Shown piece after piece: positions 8,218-16,872 of a stretch of DNA of 64,000 bases (its first letter is position 1; each line of letters opens with the position of its first letter). The position numbers were made by a program, and so were the translations under genes. The notes beneath the pieces were generated by a model. That model did no database searches. It was not told the DNA's origin and saw only the letters and a list, made by a program, of their open reading frames with translations. The DNA is from Devosia sp. GTDB lineage: Bacteria > Pseudomonadota > Alphaproteobacteria > Rhizobiales > Devosiaceae. Location of the stretch: assembly GCF_028290435.1 (NCBI RefSeq), contig NZ_JAQGJV010000074.1, positions 1 through 64,000 on the forward strand, written 5' to 3'.

Positions 8218-9060
8218 ATGGCCGCGATTGAGGTAAATCACGACTATCACATGGTAGAGCCGAGCCCGTGGCCGTTTGTCGGCTCGGTGGGCACGCTGAT
8301 CATGGCGATGGGCGGCGTGTTCTGGATGCACCACTGGACGCCATGGGTGTTCCTCGCTGGGCTGGCCATTGTGCTCTACACGTTCTTTGCTTGGTGGAGC
8401 GACGTCATCAAGGAATCCACCCAGACCAAGGCGCACACGCCCGTGGTGCAGATGCACCATCGCTACGGCATGATGCTGTTCATCGCGTCCGAAGTGATGT
8501 TCTTCGTCGGCTGGTTCTGGGCCTATTTCGACGGTTTCTTCCGCCACAGCGACGTTGAGCAGTATGCCCGCGTCGCCGCGACCGGCTCCCAGTGGCCGCC
8601 GACCGGCATCGAGCTGTTCGACCCGTTCCACCTGCCGCTGTTCAACACGCTGATCCTGCTGACCTCGGGCACCACCGTAACCTGGGCGCACCATGCCCTG
8701 CTGGCCGGCGACCGCAAGGGCCTGCGCTGGGGCCTGGTGCTGACCATCGCGCTGGGCCTGCTGTTCTCCTTCGTGCAGTTCACCGAATATCGTGAAGCCG
8801 CGTTCTCGTTTGCCGGCAACATGTATGGCGCTACCTTCTTCATGGCGACCGGTTTCCATGGCTTCCATGTGATCATCGGCACCATCTTCCTGATCGTCTG
8901 CCTGATCCGCGCCGAGCGCGGCCAGTTCACCCCGGAAAAGCACCTCGGCTTCGAGTTCGCCGCCTGGTATTGGCACTTCGTGGACGTGGTCTGGCTGTTC
9001 CTGTTTGCCTCGATCTATGTCTGGGGCAGCTGGGGCGTTGCGGTTGGCCACGGCGGCTGA
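8218..9060 (+). CDS. ctaE: Cytochrome c oxidase subunit III
   Basis: Subunit III stabilises the oxidase and surrounds its oxygen-entry path; it carries no cofactor. The 280-residue protein has seven hydrophobic helices and family landmarks: the N-terminal HDYHMVEPSPWPF, ASEVMFFVGWFWAYF in helix III, TGFHGFHVIIGTIFL, and the final AAWYWHFVDVVWLFLF helix. It is the last structural gene of the oxidase before a strong terminator at 9080-9114. Confidence 0.97.
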   Translation: MAAIEVNHDYHMVEPSPWPFVGSVGTLIMAMGGVFWMHHWTPWVFLAGLAIVLYTFFAWWSDVIKESTQTKAHTPVVQMHHRYGMMLFIASEVMFFVGWFWAYFDGFFRHSDVEQYARVAATGSQWPPTGIELFDPFHLPLFNTLILLTSGTTVTWAHHALLAGDRKGLRWGLVLTIALGLLFSFVQFTEYREAAFSFAGNMYGATFFMATGFHGFHVIIGTIFLIVCLIRAERGQFTPEKHLGFEFAAWYWHFVDVVWLFLFASIYVWGSWGVAVGHGG

Positions 9061-9079
9061 TCGAACGGCATCGATTTTC

Positions 9080-9114
9080 TCGGGGCGCAGCACTAGCTGC
9101 GCCCCGAATTTTTT
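9080..9114 (+). terminator. Intrinsic terminator after ctaE
   Basis: A perfect 12-bp stem, TCGGGGCGCAGC at 9080-9091 against GCTGCGCCCCGA at 9096-9107, has a 4-nt loop and is followed by A and six T (9109-9114). It ends the main oxidase transcript. Genes after it need read-through or their own promoter. Confidence 0.93.
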
Positions 9115-9126
9115 GAAGGCAGCCAC

Positions 9127-9486
9127 GTGACATCGTCCCGGATCAATCCTTTCGTGGTGGGCCTGCTGTGCCGCTGCCCGCGTTGCGGTGAGGGCAAGCT
9201 GTTCTCCGGCTATCTCAAGATCGCCCCGACCTGCTCGGTTTGCGGCCTCGATCTCAAATTCGCCGATAGCGGCGATGGCCCCGCGGTGTTCGTGATCTTC
9301 CTCGTCAGCCCGATCATTATCCTCCTGGCCGTGATCACCGGCGCCCTGGTCAGCCTGCCGCCCTATGTTCACCTGATGCTGTGGATTCCGGCCACCATCC
9401 TGCTGTCGCTGGCGCTACTCCCGCCGTTCAAGGCAACTCTGGTGGCGCTGCAATATCGTCACGACGCACATGAAGGGCATCAATGA
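9127..9486 (+). CDS. DUF983 small membrane protein with zinc ribbon
   Basis: This 119-residue protein starts with a zinc ribbon (CRCPRCGEGKLFSGYL then CSVCGLDL) and has two transmembrane helices (VFVIFLVSPIIILLAVITGA and LMLWIPATILLSLALLPPF). DUF983 proteins are almost always beside surf1 or ctaE in alphaproteobacteria, so a part in oxidase assembly is assumed but unproven. It starts with GTG at 9127, 12 bp after the terminator T tract. Its stop overlaps the surf1 start (ATGATG at 9483), showing tight coupling. Confidence 0.9.
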   Translation: MTSSRINPFVVGLLCRCPRCGEGKLFSGYLKIAPTCSVCGLDLKFADSGDGPAVFVIFLVSPIIILLAVITGALVSLPPYVHLMLWIPATILLSLALLPPFKATLVALQYRHDAHEGHQ

Positions 9487-10247
9487 TGGCCGAGGCAGTT
9501 TCCCCCAAGCGGCTCAGCCCGGTGCTGCGCTGGAGCTTCGTGGCGCTCATGGTGGCATTGACCGTGGTCTTCGCCTGGCTCGGCGTCTGGCAGATCGAGC
9601 GGCTGGCCGAAAAGGAAGCCCTGATCGCCGTCGTCGCCGAACGCCTGAACCTGCCGCCCGCGCCGCTGCCGCCCCAGGCGCAATGGGCCACGCTCGATCT
9701 GGAGAAGCTGAACTTCTCCCCGATGTCGCTGACCGGCACCTTCAAGAACGACCAGGCCGTCACCGTCTTCACCAGCCTCGTTGACGGAAAGGGCCCGGCC
9801 TCTGGTCCCGGCTACTGGGTCGTCACCCCCTTCGTGCTGCAAGACGGCGGCACCGTCTTCGTCAACCGCGGCTTCGTGCCCGAAAACCTGCAGGAAGCCG
9901 CGCTCAACGATCCTGGCGCGCCGCAGGGCCTCGTCACCATCACCGGCCTGCTCCGCCCGGCCGAAGCGGCCGGCTGGTTCATCCCCGAGGCCAACACCTC
10001 CTCCCGCATCGAATGGGTCCGCGATCCGGTTCGCCTCGCCGCCATGGTCGATCCCGCTCTCGCGCCCTTCGCCCCGTTCTACATCGATCAATCCGCCGGC
10101 GCCCCCGGCGTGCTGCCGCAAGGCGGAGAGACTGTGGTCGAATTCCCCAACAACCACCTGGGCTATGCCTACACCTGGTTCGGCTTCGCCATCATCACCC
10201 CGATCATGCTCGGCTTCTGGCTGTGGCGGCAGCGGCGGGTGACGTAA
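9483..10247 (+). CDS. SURF1 family cytochrome oxidase biogenesis protein
   Basis: SURF1 (Shy1) proteins help haem a insertion into oxidase subunit I. The 254-residue protein has the standard two-helix topology: an N-terminal helix (SFVALMVALTVVFAWLGVWQ), including the LGxWQ motif that contacts haem, and a C-terminal helix (YAYTWFGFAIITPIMLGFWL) preceded by NNHLGYAYTWF, with a periplasmic domain between. WVVTPFVLQDGGTVFVNRGF is the conserved central strand pair. Either ATG of the doublet at 9483/9486 may start it. It overlaps the DUF983 stop. A palindromic repeat follows. Confidence 0.93.
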   Translation: MMAEAVSPKRLSPVLRWSFVALMVALTVVFAWLGVWQIERLAEKEALIAVVAERLNLPPAPLPPQAQWATLDLEKLNFSPMSLTGTFKNDQAVTVFTSLVDGKGPASGPGYWVVTPFVLQDGGTVFVNRGFVPENLQEAALNDPGAPQGLVTITGLLRPAEAAGWFIPEANTSSRIEWVRDPVRLAAMVDPALAPFAPFYIDQSAGAPGVLPQGGETVVEFPNNHLGYAYTWFGFAIITPIMLGFWLWRQRRVT

Positions 10248-10260
10248 GGCCGACCGCCTC

Positions 10261-10391
10261 TTCACCTCTCCCTTCGGGGGAGAGGTCGGCGCGCAGCGCC
10301 GGGTGAGGGGGCCTTCCGCGCACACTTCACCCGGTAAAGGCCCCCTCACCCGACCCAGAGGGTCGACCTCTCCCCCAGAGGGAGAGGTGAA
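10261..10391. repeat. Long palindromic intergenic repeat, type 1
   Basis: A 131-bp imperfect palindrome fills the surf1-thrC gap. Its ends are perfect 12-bp inverted copies (TTCACCTCTCCC at 10261 and GGGAGAGGTGAA ending at 10391). Inner arms also pair (GGGTGAGGGGGCCTT with AAGGCCCCCTCACCC). It has no coding capacity and is the only copy of this subtype I see in the window. Confidence 0.9.
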
Positions 10392-10473
10392 GCAAGCGCC
10401 GCTCACGCCAGAGGTTGCGCCTCGCCCCTCGTTTGACTAGGTTGCACCAATTCTAAAAGGGCTCTTCCCCTCG

Positions 10474-11868
10474 ATGCAGTTTGTTTCTACGCGCGGCCAA
10501 GCGCCGTCGCTCGGCTTCTCCGATGCAGTGCTGGCCGGCCTTGCCACCGATGGCGGACTCTATGTTCCGCAATCCTGGCCCCAGATCGGTCCTGACGAAA
10601 TCGCCGGTTTCGCAGGCAAGCCCTATAGCGACGTGGCCTATGCCATCATCTCGCGCTTCGTCGGCGACGAGATTGCCCCGGCCACGCTCAAATCCATCAT
10701 CGATGGAGCCTATGCCGGCTTCCGCCACCCTTCAGTCGCCCCGCTGGTTGAACTGGAGCCCGGCCATTTCGCGCTCGAACTGTTCCATGGCCCCACCTTG
10801 GCGTTCAAGGACGTGGCGATGCAGTTCCTCAGCCGGGTGATGGATCACATCCTGACCACCCGCAAACTGCGCGCCACCATTGTCGGCGCCACCTCCGGCG
10901 ATACCGGCTCCGCCGCTATCGAGGCTTTTCGCGGTCGCGACACCACCGACATTTTCATCCTGCATCCGCTTGGCCGCACCTCCACAGTGCAGCGCCTGCA
11001 AATGACCACCGTGCTTGACGCGAACGTGCATAACATCGCGCTCGAAGGCACGTTCGACGATTGCCAGAACGTCGTCAAAGCGCTGTTCAACAACCACCGC
11101 TTCCGCGACTCGGTGCGCCTCTCGGGCGTGAACTCCATCAATTGGGGCCGTATCGTCGCGCAGATCGTCTATTATTTCACCGCGGCGGCCTCCCTGGGCA
11201 GCCCGCAGCGCAAAATCAGCTTCACCGTGCCGACCGGCAATTTTGGCGATATCTTCGCCGGCTATGCCGCCAAGCGCATGGGCCTGCCGATCGATCGCCT
11301 GATCATCGCCACCAATGCCAATGATATTCTGGCCCGCACCATGGCTACCGGCCGCTATCAGATGGACGGCGTAGAGCCCACCATCAGCCCGTCCATGGAT
11401 ATTCAGATTTCCTCGAACTTCGAGCGCCTGCTGTTCGACGCCGCCGGCCGCGATGCCAGCGCCGTCAACCGTATGATGGATAGTCTCAAGCAATCCGGCG
11501 GCTTCGCACTGCCAGATGCAGCTTTGGCCAATATCCGCGCCGAATTCTCCGCCGGCACCACCGGCGAGGCCGAGACCCGCGCGGCGATTACTTCAACCTA
11601 CAAGAATTCGGGCTACCTGCTCGATCCCCACACCGCCGTTGGCGTGCACGTAGCTCGCCATGAGCGCCAGGCCAGCACCCCCATGGTCACGCTCGCCACC
11701 GCCCATCCGGCCAAGTTCGCCGATGCGGTGACAGCGGCTAGCGGCATCGCGCCGGCCCTGCCGGCATGGCTCGCCGATTTGCATCAGCGCGAGGAACGCC
11801 TCAGCGTCCTTGCCAACGACCAATCTGCGGTCGAAGACTTCATCAGGGCGCGAACGCGTGCAGCATAA
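10474..11868 (+). CDS. thrC: Threonine synthase
   Basis: This PLP enzyme converts O-phospho-L-homoserine to threonine, the last step of the pathway. The 464-residue length and the start MQFVSTRGQAPSLGFSDAVL are typical of the class found in proteobacteria and yeast. The PLP lysine is K112 in FHGPTLAFKDVAMQFL. The phosphate-binding loop is TSGDTGSAA, and NSINWGRIVAQIVYYF and PTGNFGDIFAGY are conserved core segments. It stands between the palindromic repeat and the M16 peptidase gene on the same strand. Confidence 0.97.
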   Translation: MQFVSTRGQAPSLGFSDAVLAGLATDGGLYVPQSWPQIGPDEIAGFAGKPYSDVAYAIISRFVGDEIAPATLKSIIDGAYAGFRHPSVAPLVELEPGHFALELFHGPTLAFKDVAMQFLSRVMDHILTTRKLRATIVGATSGDTGSAAIEAFRGRDTTDIFILHPLGRTSTVQRLQMTTVLDANVHNIALEGTFDDCQNVVKALFNNHRFRDSVRLSGVNSINWGRIVAQIVYYFTAAASLGSPQRKISFTVPTGNFGDIFAGYAAKRMGLPIDRLIIATNANDILARTMATGRYQMDGVEPTISPSMDIQISSNFERLLFDAAGRDASAVNRMMDSLKQSGGFALPDAALANIRAEFSAGTTGEAETRAAITSTYKNSGYLLDPHTAVGVHVARHERQASTPMVTLATAHPAKFADAVTAASGIAPALPAWLADLHQREERLSVLANDQSAVEDFIRARTRAA

Positions 11869-11880
11869 CACAAGCATTGA

Positions 11881-11895
11881 GCGGTCATTGACCGC
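11881..11895 (+). promoter_or_regulatory. Short perfect palindrome upstream of the M16 peptidase gene
   Basis: GCGGTCA (11881-11887), one central base, then TGACCGC (11889-11895), sits in the 45-bp gap between thrC and the M16 gene, 19 bp before its GTG start. It could be an operator or an mRNA hairpin near the ribosome site. No regulator is suggested by the sequence. Confidence 0.4.
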
Positions 11896-11913
11896 CGGTG
11901 CCGGGAGGATTGC

Positions 11914-13176
11914 GTGAGTCTACAATCGACAACCCTGGACAACGGCATGGTCGTCCTTACGGACGATATGCCCCATCTCGAAAGCGCCTCGCTGGGCGTC
12001 TGGGTCCGGGCCGGCGCCCGCAGTGAGCGCAAGGCCGAACACGGCATTTCCCACCTGCTCGAACACATGGCGTTCAAGGGCACCACGTCGCGCACCGCCC
12101 TGCAAATCGCCGAGGCGATCGAAGACGTCGGCGGCGATCTCAACGCTGCGACCTCGATCGAACACACCGGCTATTTCGCCCGCGTGCTGAAAGAGGACGT
12201 GGTGCTGGCCGCCGATATCCTCAGCGATATCCTGCAGAATTCCCTGTTCGACGAAAAAGAACTGGAACGCGAGCAACAGGTCATCGTCCAGGAAATCGGC
12301 GCCGCGCGCGACAATCCCGACGACCACGTGTTCGACTTGTTCCAGGCCGCCGCTTTCCCCGAGCAGCCGATCGGCCGCACCATTCTGGGCACTGTCGAAT
12401 CGGTGCGTGAATTCAAGCCGGAAGTGATCCGCAAATACCTCAACCGGAACTATGTGGGCGACCATATGGTCATGGCCGCCGCCGGTAATGTCGATCATGA
12501 CGAGCTGGTCAAGGTCGCCGAACAGCGCTTTGCCACCCTCAAGGCCAATGGCGCCCCAGCGCCCCAGCGCGCCGAATACAAGGGCGGCGAAGAGCGCCTC
12601 GTCTCCGAGCACGAGCAGGCCCATATCGTCATCGGCTTCGAAGGCCGCGCCTATAATTCCGACGGCTTCTACGCTGCCCAGGTGCTGGCCTCCATCCTTG
12701 GTGGCGGCATGAGCTCCCGCCTGTTCCAGGAAGTGCGCGAAAAGCGCGGCCTCTGCTACTCGGTCTATGCGTTCCACTGGGCCTTTGCCGATAGCGGCGT
12801 GTTCGGCGTCGCCGCCGCGACCGGCGAGGACGAGGTGGGCGATCTGGTGCCCGTCGTCATCGACGAACTGCGCCGCGCCACCCAGACCATCACCGACGAG
12901 GAAGTCATCCGCGTCCGCAACCAGATCCGCGCTGGCCTTTTGATGTCGCTGGAAAGCCCATCGGCTCGCGCCGGTCAGCTCGCGCGCCAGCAGATTCTCT
13001 GGGGCCGCCCCATCCCGATGGCCGAAACCGTCGAGCGCATCAATCGCATCACTGCCCAGCGGGTCAAGGATGTGGCCGAGCAGATTTTCCTGTCCGGAAC
13101 GCCAACGCTGGCTGGCATCGGCCCGATCGATGCTTTGCCCGATCTCGAGGCCGTCGGCGGCCTGCTCAAGCGCTGA
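11914..13176 (+). CDS. M16 family zinc peptidase (processing-peptidase-like)
   Basis: This 420-residue protein is of the pitrilysin/MPP-beta type. The inverted zinc motif HLLEH is at residues 47-51 with the third ligand E127 (QQVIVQEI), the usual spacing. The C-terminal half holds the second, inactive M16 lobe with the RVRNQIRAGLLMSLESPSAR segment. Active single-gene members like this are found next to thrC in many Rhizobiales. The substrate is unknown, possibly presequence-like or misfolded peptides. GTG start at 11914 after a GGGAGGA ribosome site. Confidence 0.92.
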   Translation: MSLQSTTLDNGMVVLTDDMPHLESASLGVWVRAGARSERKAEHGISHLLEHMAFKGTTSRTALQIAEAIEDVGGDLNAATSIEHTGYFARVLKEDVVLAADILSDILQNSLFDEKELEREQQVIVQEIGAARDNPDDHVFDLFQAAAFPEQPIGRTILGTVESVREFKPEVIRKYLNRNYVGDHMVMAAAGNVDHDELVKVAEQRFATLKANGAPAPQRAEYKGGEERLVSEHEQAHIVIGFEGRAYNSDGFYAAQVLASILGGGMSSRLFQEVREKRGLCYSVYAFHWAFADSGVFGVAAATGEDEVGDLVPVVIDELRRATQTITDEEVIRVRNQIRAGLLMSLESPSARAGQLARQQILWGRPIPMAETVERINRITAQRVKDVAEQIFLSGTPTLAGIGPIDALPDLEAVGGLLKR

Positions 13177-13189
13177 GCGGGCCAAGGCG

Positions 13190-13798
13190 ATGATTTGGCC
13201 CTGGTCATCGCCGGCGTCGCTGATAACCCTCAAGGGCCCGCGCCTGGTGCTGCGTCTGCCTCAGCATGGCGATTATCAGGCCTGGTATAGCCTGCGCAAA
13301 ACCAGCCGCGATTTCCTGAAACCCTTCGAGCCGCGCTGGACCGAAGCCGACCTGGCCCGCTCGGTCTTCACCGCCCGCGTCAAGCGCGCGCGGCAGGAGG
13401 CTGAGGACGGCAGCGACTATTCCTTCCTGGTCTTTGCCACCGCCGGCGGCAAGGAGACCTTGGTGGGCGGCATTACCCTCTCCAATATCCGCCGCCGCGC
13501 CGCCCAGTTCGCCAATCTGGGCTATTGGATGGGCCGCGACTTCGCCGGGCAGGGGATGATGACCGAGGCCGTCGGCATCACATTGCCGTTTGTGTTCGAC
13601 AGCCTCGACCTGCACCGCCTCCACGCCGCGTTCCTGCCCGGCAACACCGCCTCGCGCCGCGTGCTCGAAAAAAACGGCTTTATCGAAGAAGGCTTTGCCG
13701 CCGGCTATCTGCAAATAGACGGTCGCTGGGAGGACCATGTCCTCTTCGGCCTCACTCGCGAACGCTACGAAATGCGCCGCCGCCCGCGGCATGCCTGA
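13190..13798 (+). CDS. GNAT acetyltransferase, RimJ/RimL type
   Basis: This 202-residue protein has the GNAT fold: KGPRLVLRLPQHGDY as first strand, VGGITLSNIRRRAAQFANLG as strands 3-4, the acetyl-CoA loop GYWMGRDFAGQGMMTEAV (a Q/RxxGxG/A variant), and LHAAFLPGNTASRRVLEKNG, the RimJ/RimL hallmark with NxxSxRVLEKxGF. Members acetylate the N-terminal amine of ribosomal proteins or small amines; the target here is unknown. The ATG at 13190 follows an AAGGCG site 13 bp after the M16 stop, so co-transcription with the peptidase is likely. Confidence 0.87.
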   Translation: MIWPWSSPASLITLKGPRLVLRLPQHGDYQAWYSLRKTSRDFLKPFEPRWTEADLARSVFTARVKRARQEAEDGSDYSFLVFATAGGKETLVGGITLSNIRRRAAQFANLGYWMGRDFAGQGMMTEAVGITLPFVFDSLDLHRLHAAFLPGNTASRRVLEKNGFIEEGFAAGYLQIDGRWEDHVLFGLTRERYEMRRRPRHA

Positions 13799-13965
13799 GA
13801 CTCTGTGGCCATTCGGCAACAGCCCACAACGCTTGTCGCATGGGTCAATCCCCGCTACCAAAGAGCGCTCCCCTCAAGAGGACACCGTGATGGCCGCGAC
13901 GCCGAAACAGTCGAGCGCCGTTTCGCTGCCATAATGAAGCCTAGCGCAGGATATAATCGCCTCTG

Positions 13966-16872
13966 ATGCGTCACCTTTTAGCACTCGCGATGTGTCTTGC
14001 GTTCGCGCTTGGAATCCTCGCTCCAGCCGCCGCCTTCGAAGTGATTTCCGTCCCCGAAGACGTCAACGCCGTCAATCTGTCCGATGTCGTCGAGGTCCAG
14101 CCGGGCACCGAGGGCAAGGTGCAATTGTCGACCGCTCCCGGCGAGGACGGCATCATCCGCCGCATCGAAGTTTTGGCCACCCAGCAGGGCTCCAATCCCG
14201 ATTGGGCGCTGTTCGCGCTCAAAAACGAGAGCGACCAGCAGATCGAGCGCCTGCTCGTGGCGCCATTTTTCCGGTTGCCCGGCTCCGGCGTCTTCAGCCC
14301 CGATCTGGGCGATGACCGCATCAACGCTCTGACCCCCAGCGCCGGCATTCGCCCGGTCCGTCTGGCCGATCCGGAAGCCGACGTGTTCGAAGTCACCCTC
14401 GATCCCGGCGCCACCGTCACCTTCGTCGCCGAACTCACCTCCGGCCAATTGCCCGAACTCTACCTCTGGCAACCCAATGCCTACCGCGACTATGTGAACT
14501 CCTTCACCCTGTTCCGCGGCGTGGTCCTCGGCGTCGCTTCGCTGGCAGCCGTGTTCCTCACCATTATGTTCGTCGTCAAGGGCCGCGGCGTCTTCCCCGC
14601 GACCGCCGCCTTCGCCTGGGCCGTGCTGATTTACCTGCTGATCGATTTCGGCGTCCTCGGCCGCCTGTTGGGCCTCTCTAGCGGCGGCATGCAACCCTTC
14701 CGCGCCGCCTCGGAGGCAGGCATCGCCACCACCTTGGCCGGATTCCTGTTCATCTACCTCAACCTCCACCGATGGCATCTGCGCTTCATCCACCTCGCGC
14801 TCGGCCTCGCGGCGTTGTTCCTAGCGCTCTTCGCCTTCGCCTTTTTCCAGCCGGCCATCGCCGCCACCATCGCCCGGCTGGTGCTGGCACTGCTCGGCGT
14901 CTCAGGCTTCTTCCTGATCCTGCTGCTCGCGCTACGCGGCTATGACCGCGCAGTGCTGCTTGTCCCCACCTGGATCATCCTGATCGCCTGGCTGTTCTAC
15001 GGCTGGCTGGTCATCACCGGCCAGGTCTCCAACGACATCGCCCAGCCCGCCGTCGCCGGTGGCCTCGTCCTGCTCGTCATGTTGCTCGGCTTCACCTCAG
15101 TGCAACACGCCTTCTCGGAAGGCCAAGTCTCCATCGGCACCCTCTCCGAAGTCGAACGCCGCGCCCTAGCCCTCACCGGCTCCGGCGATTTCGTCTTCGA
15201 CTGGAACATCGAGCGCGACCGCGTCTCCGTCTCCGACGAACTCGCCACCCGCCTCGGCGAAAAGCGCGGCGCCCTGCGCGGCGCCATCAAGCGCTGGCTC
15301 GATCGCGTGCATCCGGATGATCGCGACCGCTTCCGCACCGCCTTCGATACCTTGGTCGAACTGCGCCGCGGCAAGGTCTCGGCCGATATGCGCATTGCCG
15401 GCCACGACGGCAGCTATCGCTCCTTCCGCATGCGGGTGAAGCCGGTGCTGGGTGGCGACGGCCAGGTCAACCGTATCGTCGGCACCCTGCAGGATGTCAC
15501 CGAAGACCGCGCCTCCCGCGAGCGCCTGCTGCATGACGCCGTTCATGACAGCCTCACCGGCCTGCCCAACAAGCAGCTTCTGCTCGACCGGCTGGAGCGC
15601 GCCCTGGTGCGCGCCCGCACCCCGGGCGGCACCAAGCCCGCCGTGTTCCTCATCGATATCGATCGATTCATGGACCTCGAAGAGCGCATCGGCCACTCCG
15701 CCGCCGATTCGGTGCTGCTGGCCGTGTCGCGCCGCATCGCCCGGGTCATGCGCCCGCTCGATACCGTGGCCCGCGTCGCTGGCGACCAGTTCGCCGTCAT
15801 CCTCGCCTCTGAGCAGGCCGCCGGCAAGATCGCCGAAACCGCCGAACAGATCCGCAAGGCCCTCAAGGCCCCCTTCAATTTCGGCGACCGCGACCTGACC
15901 CTGTCCGCCTCGATCGGCGTCACCATCTATGACAGCAACCCCGCCAGCGCCGCCGATGTGCTGCGCGATGCCGAACTGGCCATGTATTACGCCAAACGCC
16001 TCGGCGGCGATCGCATCGAGGCCTATCGCGCCTCCGCCCGCTCGATTTCGGCCTATAATCGCGCCAGCGAGGAAGACCTCGAACGCGGCATGAAGCAGGG
16101 CGAGTTGCAGGTCCAGTTCCAGCCGATCATGGACATCGTCTCGGGCCGCATCGCCGGGGCCGAAGCCCTGATGCGCTGGCTCCACCCCACGCGTGGCATC
16201 GTCGCCCCCTCCGAATTTATCACTCTGGCCGAACGCTCCGGCCAGATCGAACGCCTGGGCCGCATCGCCTTCGAACAGGCCGCCTACCAGACGCGCGATT
16301 GGATGACCTCGATTCCGGGCCTGCCGGAAGAATTCTTCGTCTCGGTCAATCTATCCCCCGGCCAACTTGCCGCGCCGAGCCTGCTCAACGATATCCGCGC
16401 CGTGATTGCGCAAAATCCGGGTATCGCCAATCACCTCAAGCTCGAACTCACCGAGTCCCAGGTGATGACCAATCCCGAGCATTCCGCCTATATGCTCGAA
16501 GCCCTGCGCGGCATGGGCCTCGGCCTGGCGCTGGATGATTTCGGCACCGGCCATTCATCGCTGAGCTACCTGCACCGCTTCCCCTTCGACACCATCAAGA
16601 TTCCGGCTGATTTCGTGAAGATGGGCGACACCAATGGCATCGGGCACACCCAGGGCCCGATCATCCGGGCCATCGTTGCCCTCGCCAACGATCTCGATCT
16701 GGCCGTAATCGCCGAGGGCGTCGAGACTCCCGAGGAAGTCGAACGGCTGCGCCAGTTCAATTGCCGCTTTGGCCAGGGTTTTGCCTTCGGCGCCGCCATG
16801 ACCGCCCCCGAATTCGGCAAACAACTTGCCGCCCAGGTCGCCCGCCTGCCGGCTCGGGAAACGGCGGGTTAG
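13966..16872 (+). CDS. Membrane GGDEF-EAL protein with PAS domain (degenerate GGDEF)
   Basis: This 968-residue sensor has, in order: a signal peptide; a periplasmic beta-rich domain (about 25-165) resembling 7TMR-DISM extracellular modules; about seven transmembrane helices (170-380); a PAS domain (about 400-510, RVHPDDRDRFR); GGDEF (about 525-680); and EAL (about 700-960). The GGDEF signature reads AGDQF (605-609), so diguanylate cyclase activity is unlikely. The EAL domain keeps E733 (GAEALMRW), NLSP, LTES, DDFGTG and AEGVET. The residue after KI in the usual KID motif is Pro880. It is probably a c-di-GMP phosphodiesterase allosterically tuned by its GGDEF domain. Its end overlaps the convergent next gene by 3 bp. 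Confidence 0.9.
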   Translation: MRHLLALAMCLAFALGILAPAAAFEVISVPEDVNAVNLSDVVEVQPGTEGKVQLSTAPGEDGIIRRIEVLATQQGSNPDWALFALKNESDQQIERLLVAPFFRLPGSGVFSPDLGDDRINALTPSAGIRPVRLADPEADVFEVTLDPGATVTFVAELTSGQLPELYLWQPNAYRDYVNSFTLFRGVVLGVASLAAVFLTIMFVVKGRGVFPATAAFAWAVLIYLLIDFGVLGRLLGLSSGGMQPFRAASEAGIATTLAGFLFIYLNLHRWHLRFIHLALGLAALFLALFAFAFFQPAIAATIARLVLALLGVSGFFLILLLALRGYDRAVLLVPTWIILIAWLFYGWLVITGQVSNDIAQPAVAGGLVLLVMLLGFTSVQHAFSEGQVSIGTLSEVERRALALTGSGDFVFDWNIERDRVSVSDELATRLGEKRGALRGAIKRWLDRVHPDDRDRFRTAFDTLVELRRGKVSADMRIAGHDGSYRSFRMRVKPVLGGDGQVNRIVGTLQDVTEDRASRERLLHDAVHDSLTGLPNKQLLLDRLERALVRARTPGGTKPAVFLIDIDRFMDLEERIGHSAADSVLLAVSRRIARVMRPLDTVARVAGDQFAVILASEQAAGKIAETAEQIRKALKAPFNFGDRDLTLSASIGVTIYDSNPASAADVLRDAELAMYYAKRLGGDRIEAYRASARSISAYNRASEEDLERGMKQGELQVQFQPIMDIVSGRIAGAEALMRWLHPTRGIVAPSEFITLAERSGQIERLGRIAFEQAAYQTRDWMTSIPGLPEEFFVSVNLSPGQLAAPSLLNDIRAVIAQNPGIANHLKLELTESQVMTNPEHSAYMLEALRGMGLGLALDDFGTGHSSLSYLHRFPFDTIKIPADFVKMGDTNGIGHTQGPIIRAIVALANDLDLAVIAEGVETPEEVERLRQFNCRFGQGFAFGAAMTAPEFGKQLAAQVARLPARETAG

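Noticed and set aside
7597-9372. Long minus-strand open frame (591 codons) opposite ctaG/ctaE/DUF983
   Set aside because: Shadow of conserved plus-strand genes; composition is as expected from reversed high-GC codons.
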